From contig JBHJNL010000026.1 of the NCBI GenBank assembly GCA_050330855.1, positions 1 through 37,689 on the forward strand: a stretch of DNA of 37,689 nt. Reading direction: 5' to 3'. Source of the stretch: RCC1774 sp050330855. Lineage in GTDB: Bacteria; Cyanobacteriota; Cyanobacteriia; Thermosynechococcales; Thermosynechococcaceae. Made by a program: the position numbers and the translations under genes. Positions 25,027 to 33,814 of the stretch are shown here, piece by piece; the stretch's first letter is position 1, and each line of letters begins with the position of its first letter. Below the pieces are notes generated by a model. That model worked only from the letters and a program-made list of their open reading frames with translations, had not been told where the DNA came from and ran no database searches.

Positions 25027-25963
25027 AACGCCACGACGCCAGGAGCTTAAACCCCTGTCGTCATTAGAGGACGCCTACGAGCAGTGTCGTCAGGTGACGG
25101 CGGACTACGCGAAGACGTTTTATCTCAGCACCAAGCTGATGACACCTGAAAAGCAGCGGGGCATCTGGGCTATCTACGTTTGGTGCCGACAAACCGACGA
25201 ACTCATGGATGGTCCGGCTGCAGCCCATTTGTCACCGGAGGCGTTAGCTCAAACATTAGATCAGTGGGAAACCCAGCTAGAGTCTGTCTTCAGTGGCAAG
25301 CCTACCAAAGACGTTGACGTTGCGTTGCAGGATACGATTGAGCGCTTTAAACTCGATATTCAACCGTTTCGAGACATGATCGAAGGTCAGCGCATGGACC
25401 TCGATCGCCATCGCTACTGCACCTTTAATGAACTGCATCTCTATTGCTATCGCGTTGCAGGAACCGTGGGATTGATGACGGCACCGGTGATGGGCCTTGA
25501 ACGCTTTTGCGATCGCCTCCAGCCCCCCTGGGCCAGCCCTGCGGTAACACCGGGCAGTCCCATTGACAAGGCCGTTGCCTTGGGCGTTGCTAATCAGCTC
25601 ACTAATATTCTTAGAGACGTAGGCGAAGACGCTCAGCGGGGCCGCATCTATTTACCGCTAGAAGACTTTGAGCACTTTGGGTATAGCGAGCAGGATCTCT
25701 TCAACGGTGTCATCAACGATCGATGGCGGGCGCTGATGCAGTTCCAGATTCAGCGGGCGCGTCAATTTTTTGTGCAGGCTGAAGATGGCATTCGCTCCCT
25801 AGAAAAAAATGCTCGCTGGCCGGTGTGGGCTGCGCTAGTTTTATACCGACAAATCTTAGATGTCATTGAGCAGAATCAATACGATGTCTTTAGCAAGCGA
25901 GCCTATGTGCCCACGCGCAAAAAGCTCCTTTCTCTGCCCAAGGCATGGATCAAATCTCTATAG
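25010..25963 (+). CDS. crtB: Phytoene synthase
   Basis: This 317-residue enzyme condenses two geranylgeranyl diphosphates to 15-cis-phytoene. Both Asp-rich metal-binding motifs are intact: RQTDELMDG (DExxD) in the N-terminal third and LRDVGEDAQRGRIYLP (DxxxD) around residue 205. The length is normal for cyanobacteria. The ATG lies inside the end of crtP (17-nt overlap), and the two are surely one transcript. No strong terminator was seen after it; the next gene is on the opposite strand. Confidence 0.97.
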   Translation: MLQLPETPRRQELKPLSSLEDAYEQCRQVTADYAKTFYLSTKLMTPEKQRGIWAIYVWCRQTDELMDGPAAAHLSPEALAQTLDQWETQLESVFSGKPTKDVDVALQDTIERFKLDIQPFRDMIEGQRMDLDRHRYCTFNELHLYCYRVAGTVGLMTAPVMGLERFCDRLQPPWASPAVTPGSPIDKAVALGVANQLTNILRDVGEDAQRGRIYLPLEDFEHFGYSEQDLFNGVINDRWRALMQFQIQRARQFFVQAEDGIRSLEKNARWPVWAALVLYRQILDVIEQNQYDVFSKRAYVPTRKKLLSLPKAWIKSL

Positions 25964-26048
25964 CTAAAGATTGAAATTCAACTAAACATCAGCCGAGATG
26001 CGCCGTCAAGCTCCATCGCGACAAGCTTTCAGGATTTGTAGTGCCTCG

Positions 26049-26240
26049 TTACGGCGTCTCCATCCAGTCATAGATCTGATTGAGCTGGTCGAGGGTAATC
26101 ACACCGTACTGCCACAACACAATGGGCAGAGGGCCAGGATCTTGATCCATGTGACGGAGGGCTAAGCCAATAGAATCGTTGGGTAACGCCAGCTCTTCTT
26201 TCAAAAAGGTCAGCAATCGATTGCCTGTCTTTGGTCCCAT
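26049..26240 (-). CDS. DUF2949 domain protein
   Basis: This 63-residue protein matches the small cyanobacteria-specific family DUF2949: LLTFLKEELALPNDSIGLAL, then GPLPIVLWQYGVITLDQLNQIYDWM. It appears all-helical and soluble. A GGGGGA lies at suitable distance before the ATG. The function is unknown. It is convergent with crtB and stands alone. Confidence 0.85.
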   Translation of the reverse strand: MGPKTGNRLLTFLKEELALPNDSIGLALRHMDQDPGPLPIVLWQYGVITLDQLNQIYDWMETP

Positions 26241-26584
26241 TTTAATGATTCCCCCGATTACGCTTACCAGACTCTATCTCTATTTCCCCTGTCAGACATC
26301 TCAAACGCCAAGAGGTACTGTTGAAGATTCGATAGGAACAGACGTTATATCGGCTGTACCGATTAACACCTACAGCAAGTGCTTAAGTCTTTCTTTAACT
26401 GTTTACGCCCAGATACACTTAAAGCAAAATGATGGGCGGCCACCAGTTGTATGAGCTGAACTGGAGCATAGCACGCGCAGGCTGGAAGGGTAATAGATAT
26501 TTAGAAAACTTTCTAAATCCTAACAACGCCTGTTTTTAATGCAGCTCCACTCAATCAGAGTTGGCGTGAAGCAGGTAAAATTCG
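26241..26584. other. Intergenic region between the M23 peptidase and DUF2949 genes
   Basis: These 344 bases hold no recognised gene, RNA or repeat. They must contain the promoter of the DUF2949 gene and the end of the peptidase transcript. A short plus-strand ORF here has no protein-like features. Confidence 0.5.
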
Positions 26585-27202
26585 CTAAAAAGTACCAGTG
26601 GACTGGCTGGAGTAAACAGGACCACTCCCCTGCATTGCTCTTAACACCACTGCTGGATCCACAAACTTGCCATTGTATTTCAGGGTCCAATGGAGGTGGG
26701 GGCCAGTGGTCCGGCCGGTCATCCCCACGCGGCCAATTCGATCACCGGCCCGAATGGTTTGTCCCTCCTGCAGGTCAAGGCCACTCCCGTTATCGACAAT
26801 GCGGCGTCCACCGCTGGCCGTCGCGTAACCTTTTAAGTGGCAGTAAACGTGGGTCCAGGCCCCCGATTGAATCCAAATAGACGTTCCGCAGGCTCCAACG
26901 CTGGTCACCTTTGAGACTCGGCCCGACCACCAACTGCGAATGTAGCTGCCGGTGGGAGCAGCAAAGTCTAAACCACTATGAAACTCACGGGAGTATCCAC
27001 CCGTTGCAGAACGGCGATACCCAAAGGCAGAGGTATATCTTTGAAAATTTTCCACGGGGAAAGAACCATTGCGCCAGACGACGGCGCTGCGAGCTGTAAT
27101 TTCATTGTCAATGAGGATCTGCTCAGCTTGGGAGATCGTCGGATACAGTCCTAGGGCGATTAAGCCAGCGCCGATCATGGACCAATAGCGATTTCGTTTC
27201 AC
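26585..27202 (-). CDS. Exported M23 family metallopeptidase
   Basis: This 205-residue protein begins with a signal peptide (MKRNRYWSMIGAGLIALGLY, with a likely cut after SQA). The C-terminal half is an M23 (LytM/lysostaphin-like) zinc endopeptidase domain: FHSGLDFAAPTG gives the first His and the Asp, HVYCHLKG the middle His and GPHLHWTL the final HxH pair, so the active site is complete. M23 enzymes cut peptidoglycan cross-bridges in the periplasm. No LysM or coiled-coil domain is present. The GTG start is chosen because TGAGGA lies 8 nt upstream; a GTG six codons earlier is less well placed. Confidence 0.9.
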   Translation of the reverse strand: MKRNRYWSMIGAGLIALGLYPTISQAEQILIDNEITARSAVVWRNGSFPVENFQRYTSAFGYRRSATGGYSREFHSGLDFAAPTGSYIRSWWSGRVSKVTSVGACGTSIWIQSGAWTHVYCHLKGYATASGGRRIVDNGSGLDLQEGQTIRAGDRIGRVGMTGRTTGPHLHWTLKYNGKFVDPAVVLRAMQGSGPVYSSQSTGTF

Positions 27203-27522
27203 AGTAGAATTCCTCAACACGTATGACCAATGATTCCCCCCGCCACCATGATCAAGTCCATGAGGGCAGTGAATCGAACAAAAACCTGCGTTTCCTTATA
27301 GCCTTATAAACGATGTCTGTCAATAGCCACCGTTGCAAAAATCAGAGATTCCTTAAAAACAAGGCAAACAGAGCAGACCCTAAATTTAATATTTAAAGGT
27401 ATTCAAATTTTGACCGCAGATGCAGCCAAAAAGTTCTTAAACCGGGCAAATTAGATTTGCCACGCGCTCAGTATAGACCGTGGGGGCAAAAAAGCGATCG
27501 CAACGTCACAAATTCCGAGCCA
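27203..27522. other. AT-rich intergenic region between ilvD and the M23 gene
   Basis: About 320 bases without a gene. It is AT-rich around 27340-27420, which suits the promoter of the peptidase gene (minus strand), and has a HIP1 site at 27494-27501. No terminator hairpin for ilvD and no repeat is evident. Confidence 0.5.
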
Positions 27523-29208
27523 CTACCCCAATCCCAAGTCAGTGACCGCCCCTAGACTACTGGAAGAGACCAGCTTGGCGTACTTTGCCAACACCCCTCG
27601 GGTATAGCGGGGTTGCGGAGGTGTCCAGGCGGCACGGCGCTCTGCGAGTTCTGGTTCTGGCACATGCAGCTCTAATTGACGGGCTTGGGCATCAATGGTG
27701 ATTGAATCCCCTTCGTGGACAAGGGCAATGGTGCCCCCTACTGCTGCTTCAGGGGCGATATGTCCCACCACCCGGCCATAGGATCCACCGGAAAAGCGAC
27801 CATCAGTAATCAGGCCGACAGAGTCGCCGAGACCGGCCCCAATAATGGCAGAAGTGGGGGCTAACATCTCGCGCATGCCGGGTCCACCCTTTGGCCCTTC
27901 GTAGCGCACCACCACCACGTCACCCGCCTGAATTTTGCCCGCGAGAATGGCGTCTAGGCACTCTTCTTCAGATTCAAAGACACGGGCCGGGCCGGTAATC
28001 TTGGGCATCTTGACGCCGGTAATTTTAGCCACCGCCCCTTCAGTGGCGAGGTTCCCTTTCAATATGGCGAGGTGGCCCTGGGCATACATAGGGTTCTCCC
28101 ACGGGCGGATCACGTCTTGATCGGGGGAAGGCGTCTCTGGGATGTCGGTCAGGACTTCGGCAATGGTCTGTCCCGTAATAGTGAGGGCATCGCCGTGCAG
28201 TAAGCCATGGGCCAAGAGCATTTTCATCACCTGCGGAATGCCACCTGCTTTGTGCAGGTCGGTGGCAACGTATCGCCCCGATGGCTTCAGGTCGCACAGC
28301 ACCGGAACCTTGGCCCGAATGGTTTCAAAGTCATCGAGGGTTAGGGGGACCTCCGCCGTGCTAGCGATCGCCAGTAAATGCAGCACGGCGTTGGTGGAGC
28401 CGCCGATGGCCATAATGGTTGCGATCGCATTTTCAAACGCCTTCCGGGTCAAGATCTGGCGAGGTAAAATCTGCTTCTTAATCGCTTCTACTAGAACGGC
28501 TGCAGACTGCTCCGCACTATCGGCTTTCTCTGCATCCTCTGCCGCCATCGTTGAGGAATACATCAGGCTCATCCCCATTGCCTCAAAGGCTGAAGACATG
28601 GTGTTAGCCGTAAACATGCCACCACAGGATCCCGCTCCCGGACAGGCTTTGGTCTCAATGGCGGTCAGCTCTTCATCACTAATGCGACCGGCGGAATGTT
28701 CGCCTACCGCCTCAAAGGCACTGACCACCGTTAGATCTTGCCCATTGTGGTGTCCGGGCTTGATGGTGCCGCCATAGACAAAAATGGCGGGAATGTTCAT
28801 ACGAGCCATGGCAATCATGGCTCCGGGCATGTTTTTATCGCAGCCACCAATCGCTAGCACGCCATCCATACTCTGGCCCATGCAGGCCGTTTCAATCGAA
28901 TCGGCAATGACGTCCCGAGACACGAGAGAGTATTTCATCCCCTCAGTGCCCATGGAAATACCATCGCTAATGGTAATGGTGCCAAACATTTGCGGCATAG
29001 AGCCTGCGGTTTTAAGCCCTGTCTCGGCTCGCATCGCCAGTTCGTTCAGGCCCATATTGCAGGGGGTAATCGTGCTGTAGCCATTGGCTAGGCCGACAAT
29101 CGGCTTATCAAAGTCTGAATCACCGAACCCGGTTGCCCGCAGCATGGCGCGATTCGGTGCGCGCTGAACACCCTGAGTAACAGCTTTACTTTTGCGATTG
29201 TCAGACAT
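27523..29208 (-). CDS. ilvD: Dihydroxy-acid dehydratase
   Basis: This 561-residue enzyme dehydrates dihydroxy-isovalerate and dihydroxy-methylvalerate in valine, leucine and isoleucine synthesis. The iron-sulfur cysteines are in ITPCNMGLNELA, GGCDKNMPGAM and CPGAGSCGGMFTANTM, and the C-terminal GLITDGRFSGGSYG segment is conserved. The start giving MSDNRKSKAV is chosen from family length; the frame is open for 26 further codons upstream, but that extension is not conserved in character. It is divergent from the first lepB with about 150 bases between. Confidence 0.97.
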   Translation of the reverse strand: MSDNRKSKAVTQGVQRAPNRAMLRATGFGDSDFDKPIVGLANGYSTITPCNMGLNELAMRAETGLKTAGSMPQMFGTITISDGISMGTEGMKYSLVSRDVIADSIETACMGQSMDGVLAIGGCDKNMPGAMIAMARMNIPAIFVYGGTIKPGHHNGQDLTVVSAFEAVGEHSAGRISDEELTAIETKACPGAGSCGGMFTANTMSSAFEAMGMSLMYSSTMAAEDAEKADSAEQSAAVLVEAIKKQILPRQILTRKAFENAIATIMAIGGSTNAVLHLLAIASTAEVPLTLDDFETIRAKVPVLCDLKPSGRYVATDLHKAGGIPQVMKMLLAHGLLHGDALTITGQTIAEVLTDIPETPSPDQDVIRPWENPMYAQGHLAILKGNLATEGAVAKITGVKMPKITGPARVFESEEECLDAILAGKIQAGDVVVVRYEGPKGGPGMREMLAPTSAIIGAGLGDSVGLITDGRFSGGSYGRVVGHIAPEAAVGGTIALVHEGDSITIDAQARQLELHVPEPELAERRAAWTPPQPRYTRGVLAKYAKLVSSSSLGAVTDLGLG

Positions 29209-29360
29209 GGGAATAATCCGTGCAAGCGATGAACAAAAAGAGGGACGAATATAGGCTCTAATGGAGCTAACATCGGAACCTAGCATGAGCCAGTCTCGTC
29301 ACTGATCGTACTTCGTTTCGGGGTCTACTTACATCTCTTTTGGGTGTTGCATCAAGCACT

Positions 29361-29975
29361 ATGGTCCATCAACAGAATCATTCATTCGAAGGTTCACAGA
29401 TACTCGTAGAGAAACCGTGGTGGTCAGAGATTTCTAAAACCCTCCTGGTGAGCTTATTCTTAGCCTTCGGGATTCGCACCTTCGTGGCTGAAGCACGCTA
29501 TGTCCCCACCGGATCCATGGAACCCACTATCGAAATCAATGATCGACTGATTGTTGAGAAGATTAGCTATCGCCTCAAGCCACCCTCTCGCCAAGACATT
29601 GTTGTCTTTAAGCCCACCGCTGCCCTGCGGGCGCAGGGCTATGCCGATACCTTTGTGAAGCGAGTCGTCGGTCTACCCGGAGATCGCGTTGAAATCAAAG
29701 CTGGAGCCATTTTTATCAATGGCAAGCACCTGCAAGAGGGCTATGTCGCTAATGGTGACCAAACCTTTACCAATCTCTGTCACAGTGACCAGCAAAATCC
29801 GGCTGCGGCTTTCTTAGATCGCCCCCAAGCTATCCCTGCAGATCATTACCTTGTGTTGGGAGATAACCGACATAACAGTCTCGATGGTCGTTGTTGGGGA
29901 CTGGTCTCAAAGCATGAGCTGGTCGGGAAAGCGATCCTGCGCTACTGGCCGCTCCATCGGCTTTCTGCCCTTTAA
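29361..29975 (+). CDS. lepB: Signal peptidase I (first copy)
   Basis: This 204-residue type I signal peptidase cleaves signal peptides from exported proteins. It has one N-terminal membrane segment (about 26-40), the nucleophile Ser52 in PTGSMEPT, the general base Lys100 in FVKRVVGLPGDRV and the C-terminal GDNRHNSLDGRCWG box. The ATG is preferred to a TTG seven codons upstream. It is followed 141 bases later by a close paralogue in the same direction. Two LepB proteins are normal in cyanobacteria (LepB1/LepB2 of Synechocystis), where they divide work between membranes, but a tandem pair suggests local duplication. Confidence 0.95.
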   Translation: MVHQQNHSFEGSQILVEKPWWSEISKTLLVSLFLAFGIRTFVAEARYVPTGSMEPTIEINDRLIVEKISYRLKPPSRQDIVVFKPTAALRAQGYADTFVKRVVGLPGDRVEIKAGAIFINGKHLQEGYVANGDQTFTNLCHSDQQNPAAAFLDRPQAIPADHYLVLGDNRHNSLDGRCWGLVSKHELVGKAILRYWPLHRLSAL

Positions 29976-30116
29976 TATCACGGTTTCCCTCTGACTCAGA
30001 CCTTGGCCTGTGCTCAGTCCACGCTGTCTCTTCTATTTCAGAGATTGTGCTATAAATCAACTTACTGGGAAACCTAAGTTCAAAAGACGGTACTCCATTC
30101 ATTACGAAATTCATTA

Positions 30117-30779
30117 ATGTCTAATCATAGCCAGCGCCAGCCAACGCCTCCAACGCCACAAACGATTAACGAAACAGAAGAATCTTGGTGGGTAGAGGCA
30201 GTCAAAACCGTTGGCTTGAGTCTGCTGTTAGCCTTTGGCATTCGTACCTTTGTTGCAGAGGCTCGATACATTCCATCGGGTTCGATGGAGCCTACGCTGC
30301 AGATCAACGATCGGCTGATTATTGACAAAGTAAGCTATGACTTCAGAAAGCCGACTCGTGGCGACATTATTGTCTTTAACCCAACTAAAACGCTGCAAGA
30401 GCAAGACTTCAAAGATGCCTTTATTAAGCGGATTGTCGGACTACCGGGCGATCGCGTCGAAGTAACGGGCGGCAAAGTATTGATCAATAACCGTCCTCTT
30501 CAGGAACTATACGTTGCCAACGGAGATGATACGGTCGTCGATAATGAATGCCTTGTCCCGCCAGACAAGTCAATTCCTGCATTTCTCAAAGAACCACAAA
30601 CGATTCCTGCGGGCAGTTATCTTGCCCTTGGCGACAACCGCCACAATAGCTACGATGGCCGCTGTTGGGGGCTTGTTTCTACGAAGTTCATCGTAGGGCG
30701 TGCTGTATTCCGATTCTGGCCTCTCCACCGCATCGGCACGATCCCTGAACCGAAACTTTCAGATTCTGAGCAGAACTAA
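30117..30779 (+). CDS. lepB: Signal peptidase I (second copy)
   Basis: This 220-residue signal peptidase I parallels the preceding gene. A longer Pro/Thr-rich N-terminus leads into a single membrane anchor (about 31-45), with Ser56 in PSGSMEPT and Lys104 in FIKRIVGLPGDRV as the catalytic dyad, and GDNRHNSYDGRCWG near the end. The two proteins share long blocks such as LAFGIRTFVAEARY and differ in the segment before the last box (NECLVPPDKS here, NLCHSDQQN in the first). Both keep a cysteine there and in DGRCWG, a possible disulfide on the lumen or periplasm side. No clear ribosome binding site precedes the ATG. Confidence 0.95.
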   Translation: MSNHSQRQPTPPTPQTINETEESWWVEAVKTVGLSLLLAFGIRTFVAEARYIPSGSMEPTLQINDRLIIDKVSYDFRKPTRGDIIVFNPTKTLQEQDFKDAFIKRIVGLPGDRVEVTGGKVLINNRPLQELYVANGDDTVVDNECLVPPDKSIPAFLKEPQTIPAGSYLALGDNRHNSYDGRCWGLVSTKFIVGRAVFRFWPLHRIGTIPEPKLSDSEQN

Positions 30780-30811
30780 AAGCAAGCGCCCCAACTTCTG
30801 AAGGCAATCTG

Positions 30812-31369
30812 CTACACCTCGGCACCTTTATTTTGCAGCTCATCTAAACGAGCCAGAATCTCTTCGCTGTGAACCGAAGGTCTCACTTTGACGTAGGTTT
30901 CGCGCAGAATCCCCTGTGGGTCAACAATGAAAGAATGGCGCATTGAGAAAAAGTTCATCCAAGAGCCGTAGGCTTTGCTAGCACTGCCTTCTTCGTCAGC
31001 GAGCAGCGGGAAGCGTAGCCCTTCGGAATCACAGAACTCGGCGTGACTATCGACTGAATCAACGCTAATGCCAATGATTTGGGTGTTTTTGGCTTGATAT
31101 TTGGGCAGATCTCTCTGAAAGCGCTGCGCTTCAATGGTGCAGCCTGAGGTGAAGTCTTTGGGATAGAAGTAGACCACCACCCACTGCCCTCGATAATCAG
31201 ATAGGGCCACGTCACCATCGCCGCTATTGGTCGGCAAAGAAAACTCAGGAGCAGGTTCATTCATCGGGGGCAGTACGCCACCCATCGCTAGAGCTGGTGC
31301 TGAAACGCTAGATCCGATGAGCAGCCCTAGCGACAGAACGATTGCAAAAAAACAACGAAGTGACTTCAT
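30812..31369 (-). CDS. Exported PrxQ/Bcp-type peroxiredoxin
   Basis: This 185-residue peroxiredoxin has a signal peptide (hydrophobic segment ending APALA), so it acts in the thylakoid lumen or periplasm. The thioredoxin-fold core shows FYPKDFTSGCTIEAQRF, whose Cys77 is the peroxidatic residue. The resolving Cys found five residues later in typical PrxQ is Gln here. Another Cys is in HAEFCDSEG (Cys113). The enzyme is therefore either 1-Cys or uses the distant cysteine. The ATG is chosen over a TTG three codons upstream. It is convergent with the second lepB and lies beyond the ndhD terminator. Confidence 0.9.
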   Translation of the reverse strand: MKSLRCFFAIVLSLGLLIGSSVSAPALAMGGVLPPMNEPAPEFSLPTNSGDGDVALSDYRGQWVVVYFYPKDFTSGCTIEAQRFQRDLPKYQAKNTQIIGISVDSVDSHAEFCDSEGLRFPLLADEEGSASKAYGSWMNFFSMRHSFIVDPQGILRETYVKVRPSVHSEEILARLDELQNKGAEV

Positions 31370-31452
31370 GGAATACAAACAAGCAGACTACTTCATATAG
31401 CCTTACATATCTCTGGAGGAGAGGTTGGAGTTCCGGCAAAGACATGCCAGTG

Positions 31453-31483
31453 AAAAGCCTCCTCTCAGCGAGAGGAGGCTTTT
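31453..31483 (-). terminator. Strong hairpin terminator of ndhD
   Basis: A perfect 14-bp stem (AAAAGCCTCCTCTC and its complement) closes a 3-base loop 20 bases past the ndhD stop. The stem is flanked by A on one side and T on the other, so it can act as a rho-independent terminator in both directions. Confidence 0.9.
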
Positions 31484-31502
31484 CTGCAGTTTTGAGAACG
31501 GA

Positions 31503-33119
31503 CTAAGAGGCTGGGCTAATGGTTCCCAATACTCGCTGACTGGAGGTTAAGTCAGGAGCATTGAATTTCTGAAGCGCTAATGCACTGGAGAAATGTCCCT
31601 GCTGTGCAACAACGGTGACCTGCTGCTCAAGCGTTTCGGCGATCGCCATCGTGGTCACGTCATAGGTCTGCATTACCACTTTGGGGTAGAGGCCAATGCC
31701 AATAATGGGCAGAATCAGACAGACGGCAATAAAAACTTCACGGGGCTGAGCATCGAGCCAAGCCGAGGAGGCAACCTGATCTGACGCTTTGCCGCAGAAG
31801 ACCCGACGGATCATTGATAGCAGATAAATGGGGGTCAAAATTAGCCCGACCGCCGCCAGCATAATCACGATTACCTTAAAGGATGAGGTGTATACCGCCG
31901 TGTTCGCAATCCCGAGAAAGATTGTGAGTTCACCAATAAAACCGCTCATGCCAGGGAGTGCCAGGGATGCCATGCCGCTAATGGTAAAGAGGGCAAAGGC
32001 TGTCGGCATCACCTTCGCCATGCCACCCATTTTGTCAATCGTCAGGGTGCCGGTACGCTCGTAGGTAACCCCTGCGAGAAAGAATAGAGCAGCGGCAATC
32101 AGTCCGTGGGACACCATCTGCAGCACTGCGCCATTGAGTCCTAAGTCACTGAGGGTGGCAATACCAATTAGGACAAAACCCATGTGAGAAATTGAAGAGC
32201 AAGCAAGGCAGCGCTTGAGATTGGCCTGACTAAAGGCATTCAAGGCACCGTAGACAATATTGACGACACCCAAAACAGCCAAAATCGGCGCGAAGTGAAT
32301 ATGCGCTTCGGGCAGCATCTGAATATTCATGCGAATCAGACCATAGCCTCCCATCTTGAGGAGGACACCGGCTAGGACCATAGAAACGGGGGCAGACGCT
32401 TCACCGTGAGCATCAGGCAACCAGGTATGGAACGGAAAGATAGGAAGCTTGACGCCGAAGGCAATCAAGAAACCAGCGTAGCTGAGCATTTCAAAGCCTA
32501 GTGGATAGTGCTTCTGCGCCAACGCCGCCATGTCGAAGGTTGTGGTGTCGCCGTAGAAGGCCATTGCCAAACCAGCCAGCAAGATAAAGATAGAACCGAC
32601 TGCGGTGTAGAGAATAAACTTAGTGGCGGCGTACTGACGTTGAGGACCACCCCAGATCGAGATCAGCAGATACACCGGAATTAGCTCAATCTCCCACATT
32701 AAGAAGAAGAGCAATATATCTTGAGCGGCAAAAACGCCCACCTGAGCGCTCAGCAAGAGCAGCATCAAAGAGAAGAAAAGGCGGGTTTTCTTGGTAACGT
32801 TCCAGGCGGCGAAGATGGCGAGTACGTTGATAAAGCCAGTCAGCAAAATCAGCGGCATCGATAGCCCATCAACAGCCAAGGACCAGTTCAGGCCAATCTG
32901 CGGTACCCACGCATAGCTTTCAGAAAGCTGTAGGTCGGCAAGACTAAAGGTGTAGCTATCCCAGAAGGCATAGACCATCAGGGTCAGTTCAGCCAATGCG
33001 GTGGATAGGGCGTACCAGCGAATCGTTTTTCCGTTTGAGTCTGGCAAGAAAGGAATTGCGATCGCACCTAAAACAGGGAATGCAATCAGGATGGTAAGCC
33101 AAGGAATTTGAGTAAGCAT
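31503..33119 (-). CDS. ndhD: NDH-1 subunit NdhD (NADH dehydrogenase subunit 4, NdhD1/D2-like)
   Basis: This 538-residue, roughly 14-helix membrane protein is the proton-pumping subunit 4 of cyanobacterial NDH-1, which serves respiration and cyclic electron flow around photosystem I. Diagnostic parts are LFFLMWEIELIPVYLLI (the conserved membrane Glu), GVKLPIFPFHTWLPDAHGEA, the discontinuous-helix region ANLKRCLACSSISHMGF and GLIAAALFFLAGVTYER. The sequence agrees better with the D1/D2 type than with the CO2-uptake types D3/D4. No ndhF lies next to it, so this may be a stand-alone D2-type copy. A strong terminator follows. Confidence 0.95.
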   Translation of the reverse strand: MLTQIPWLTILIAFPVLGAIAIPFLPDSNGKTIRWYALSTALAELTLMVYAFWDSYTFSLADLQLSESYAWVPQIGLNWSLAVDGLSMPLILLTGFINVLAIFAAWNVTKKTRLFFSLMLLLLSAQVGVFAAQDILLFFLMWEIELIPVYLLISIWGGPQRQYAATKFILYTAVGSIFILLAGLAMAFYGDTTTFDMAALAQKHYPLGFEMLSYAGFLIAFGVKLPIFPFHTWLPDAHGEASAPVSMVLAGVLLKMGGYGLIRMNIQMLPEAHIHFAPILAVLGVVNIVYGALNAFSQANLKRCLACSSISHMGFVLIGIATLSDLGLNGAVLQMVSHGLIAAALFFLAGVTYERTGTLTIDKMGGMAKVMPTAFALFTISGMASLALPGMSGFIGELTIFLGIANTAVYTSSFKVIVIMLAAVGLILTPIYLLSMIRRVFCGKASDQVASSAWLDAQPREVFIAVCLILPIIGIGLYPKVVMQTYDVTTMAIAETLEQQVTVVAQQGHFSSALALQKFNAPDLTSSQRVLGTISPAS

Positions 33120-33460
33120 AGTTCTCGACGCTATGGCGGTGAATATCTGAGCGGTGTATACGTTTGGACTAAGAGGTGAATCTTAAAGAACAGACCAACG
33201 AGACCATCAGTGGGTTACCCCTGAACCAAACCAGCGATCGCGCGAATCGGCAAAAAGCTCTTTTCAATAAGGATTTATACTTAGTATACCCAAATCTTTA
33301 CGAAATATTAAGAGCAATGAAGAAAGTTTTCCGCCACTTACTCCTAACAAGCTCTATAAAGCTTGCAGGGTTTGTCCTATATGGCGGTCAGCAGAAGAGC
33401 ATGCCGCGATAATTTTGTGGATGAATTGCTCAGGTCTAGAATGCCTCTAAGCTCTAGACC
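33120..33460. other. Intergenic region upstream of ndhD
   Basis: About 340 bases without a convincing gene; the 78-codon plus-strand ORF has no protein-like pattern. It holds a HIP1 site near 33234, a small dyad TATAC-TTA-GTATA (33276-33288) that overlaps a possible ndhD -10 on the minus strand (TATACT), and a 9-bp inverted repeat at its end (see 33432-33461). Confidence 0.4.
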
Positions 33461-33461
33461 T
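33432..33461. repeat. Inverted repeat at the end of the DUF5615 gene
   Basis: AGGTCTAGA (33432-33440) and TCTAGACCT (33453-33461) form a 9-bp stem with a 12-base loop. It overlaps the toxin stop codon and has no T-run, so it is a weak terminator or an mRNA-stabilising hairpin. Confidence 0.5.
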
Positions 33462-33812
33462 TACAAAGGTAGGTATAGAACAAGGCTCTGCCATTCTGCT
33501 TGCTCGCTCCAGTTGTTCAGTAGTAGCAGTTCGTCAATGATCTGCCGGACAGGCGTTCTGTCATTAGCAACAAACACCCCGGCCATCGATTCTCTTCGGG
33601 TTAGTCGTTCGTAGGCAAAGTCTGGTAGAGTAGCGCGATCATGGGTGAGCAAAATGCGCTCATTGTTGGCAGCCCAATCCAAAATTGCCGGATCATCTGC
33701 TTCTCGTAGGCCAACATCTTGGACTCGCAGTAAGTCAAGGGTGGGCTGGCGGAGAAACAAACCTCGAACAATATCGCCATTAGAAATTCTCATCGCTCAG
33801 CAGTCTAAGCAC
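33461..33812 (-). pseudogene. DUF5615 PIN-like toxin with a one-base frameshift
   Basis: The long frame (33461-33793, 110 codons from an ATG) has the DUF5615 body: GDIVRGLFLRQPTLDLLRVQ, DDPAILDWAANNERILLTHD and EWQSLVLYLPL. It lacks the family's N-terminal acidic motif (ADEN-F-N). That motif is found just upstream in another frame: from a GTG at 33812-33810, two bases after the antitoxin stop, the reading is MLRLLSDENF and then TAA. Dropping the single base 33782 joins DENF to NGDIVRG, exactly as in intact members. So the ancestral toxin ran from 33812, and a one-base insertion broke it. The ATG-started product would miss the first catalytic Asp. A programmed +1 shift at TTC-TAA or a sequencing error cannot be excluded. 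Confidence 0.8.
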
Positions 33813-33814
33813 CT

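Noticed and set aside
28142..28777. 211-codon plus-strand ORF inside ilvD
   Set aside because: It is antisense to a well-conserved gene, and its translation lacks any recognisable pattern; long antisense frames are common in such GC-balanced genes.
33176..33412. 78-codon plus-strand ORF upstream of ndhD
   Set aside because: No conserved pattern or good start; the region is better read as promoter DNA.
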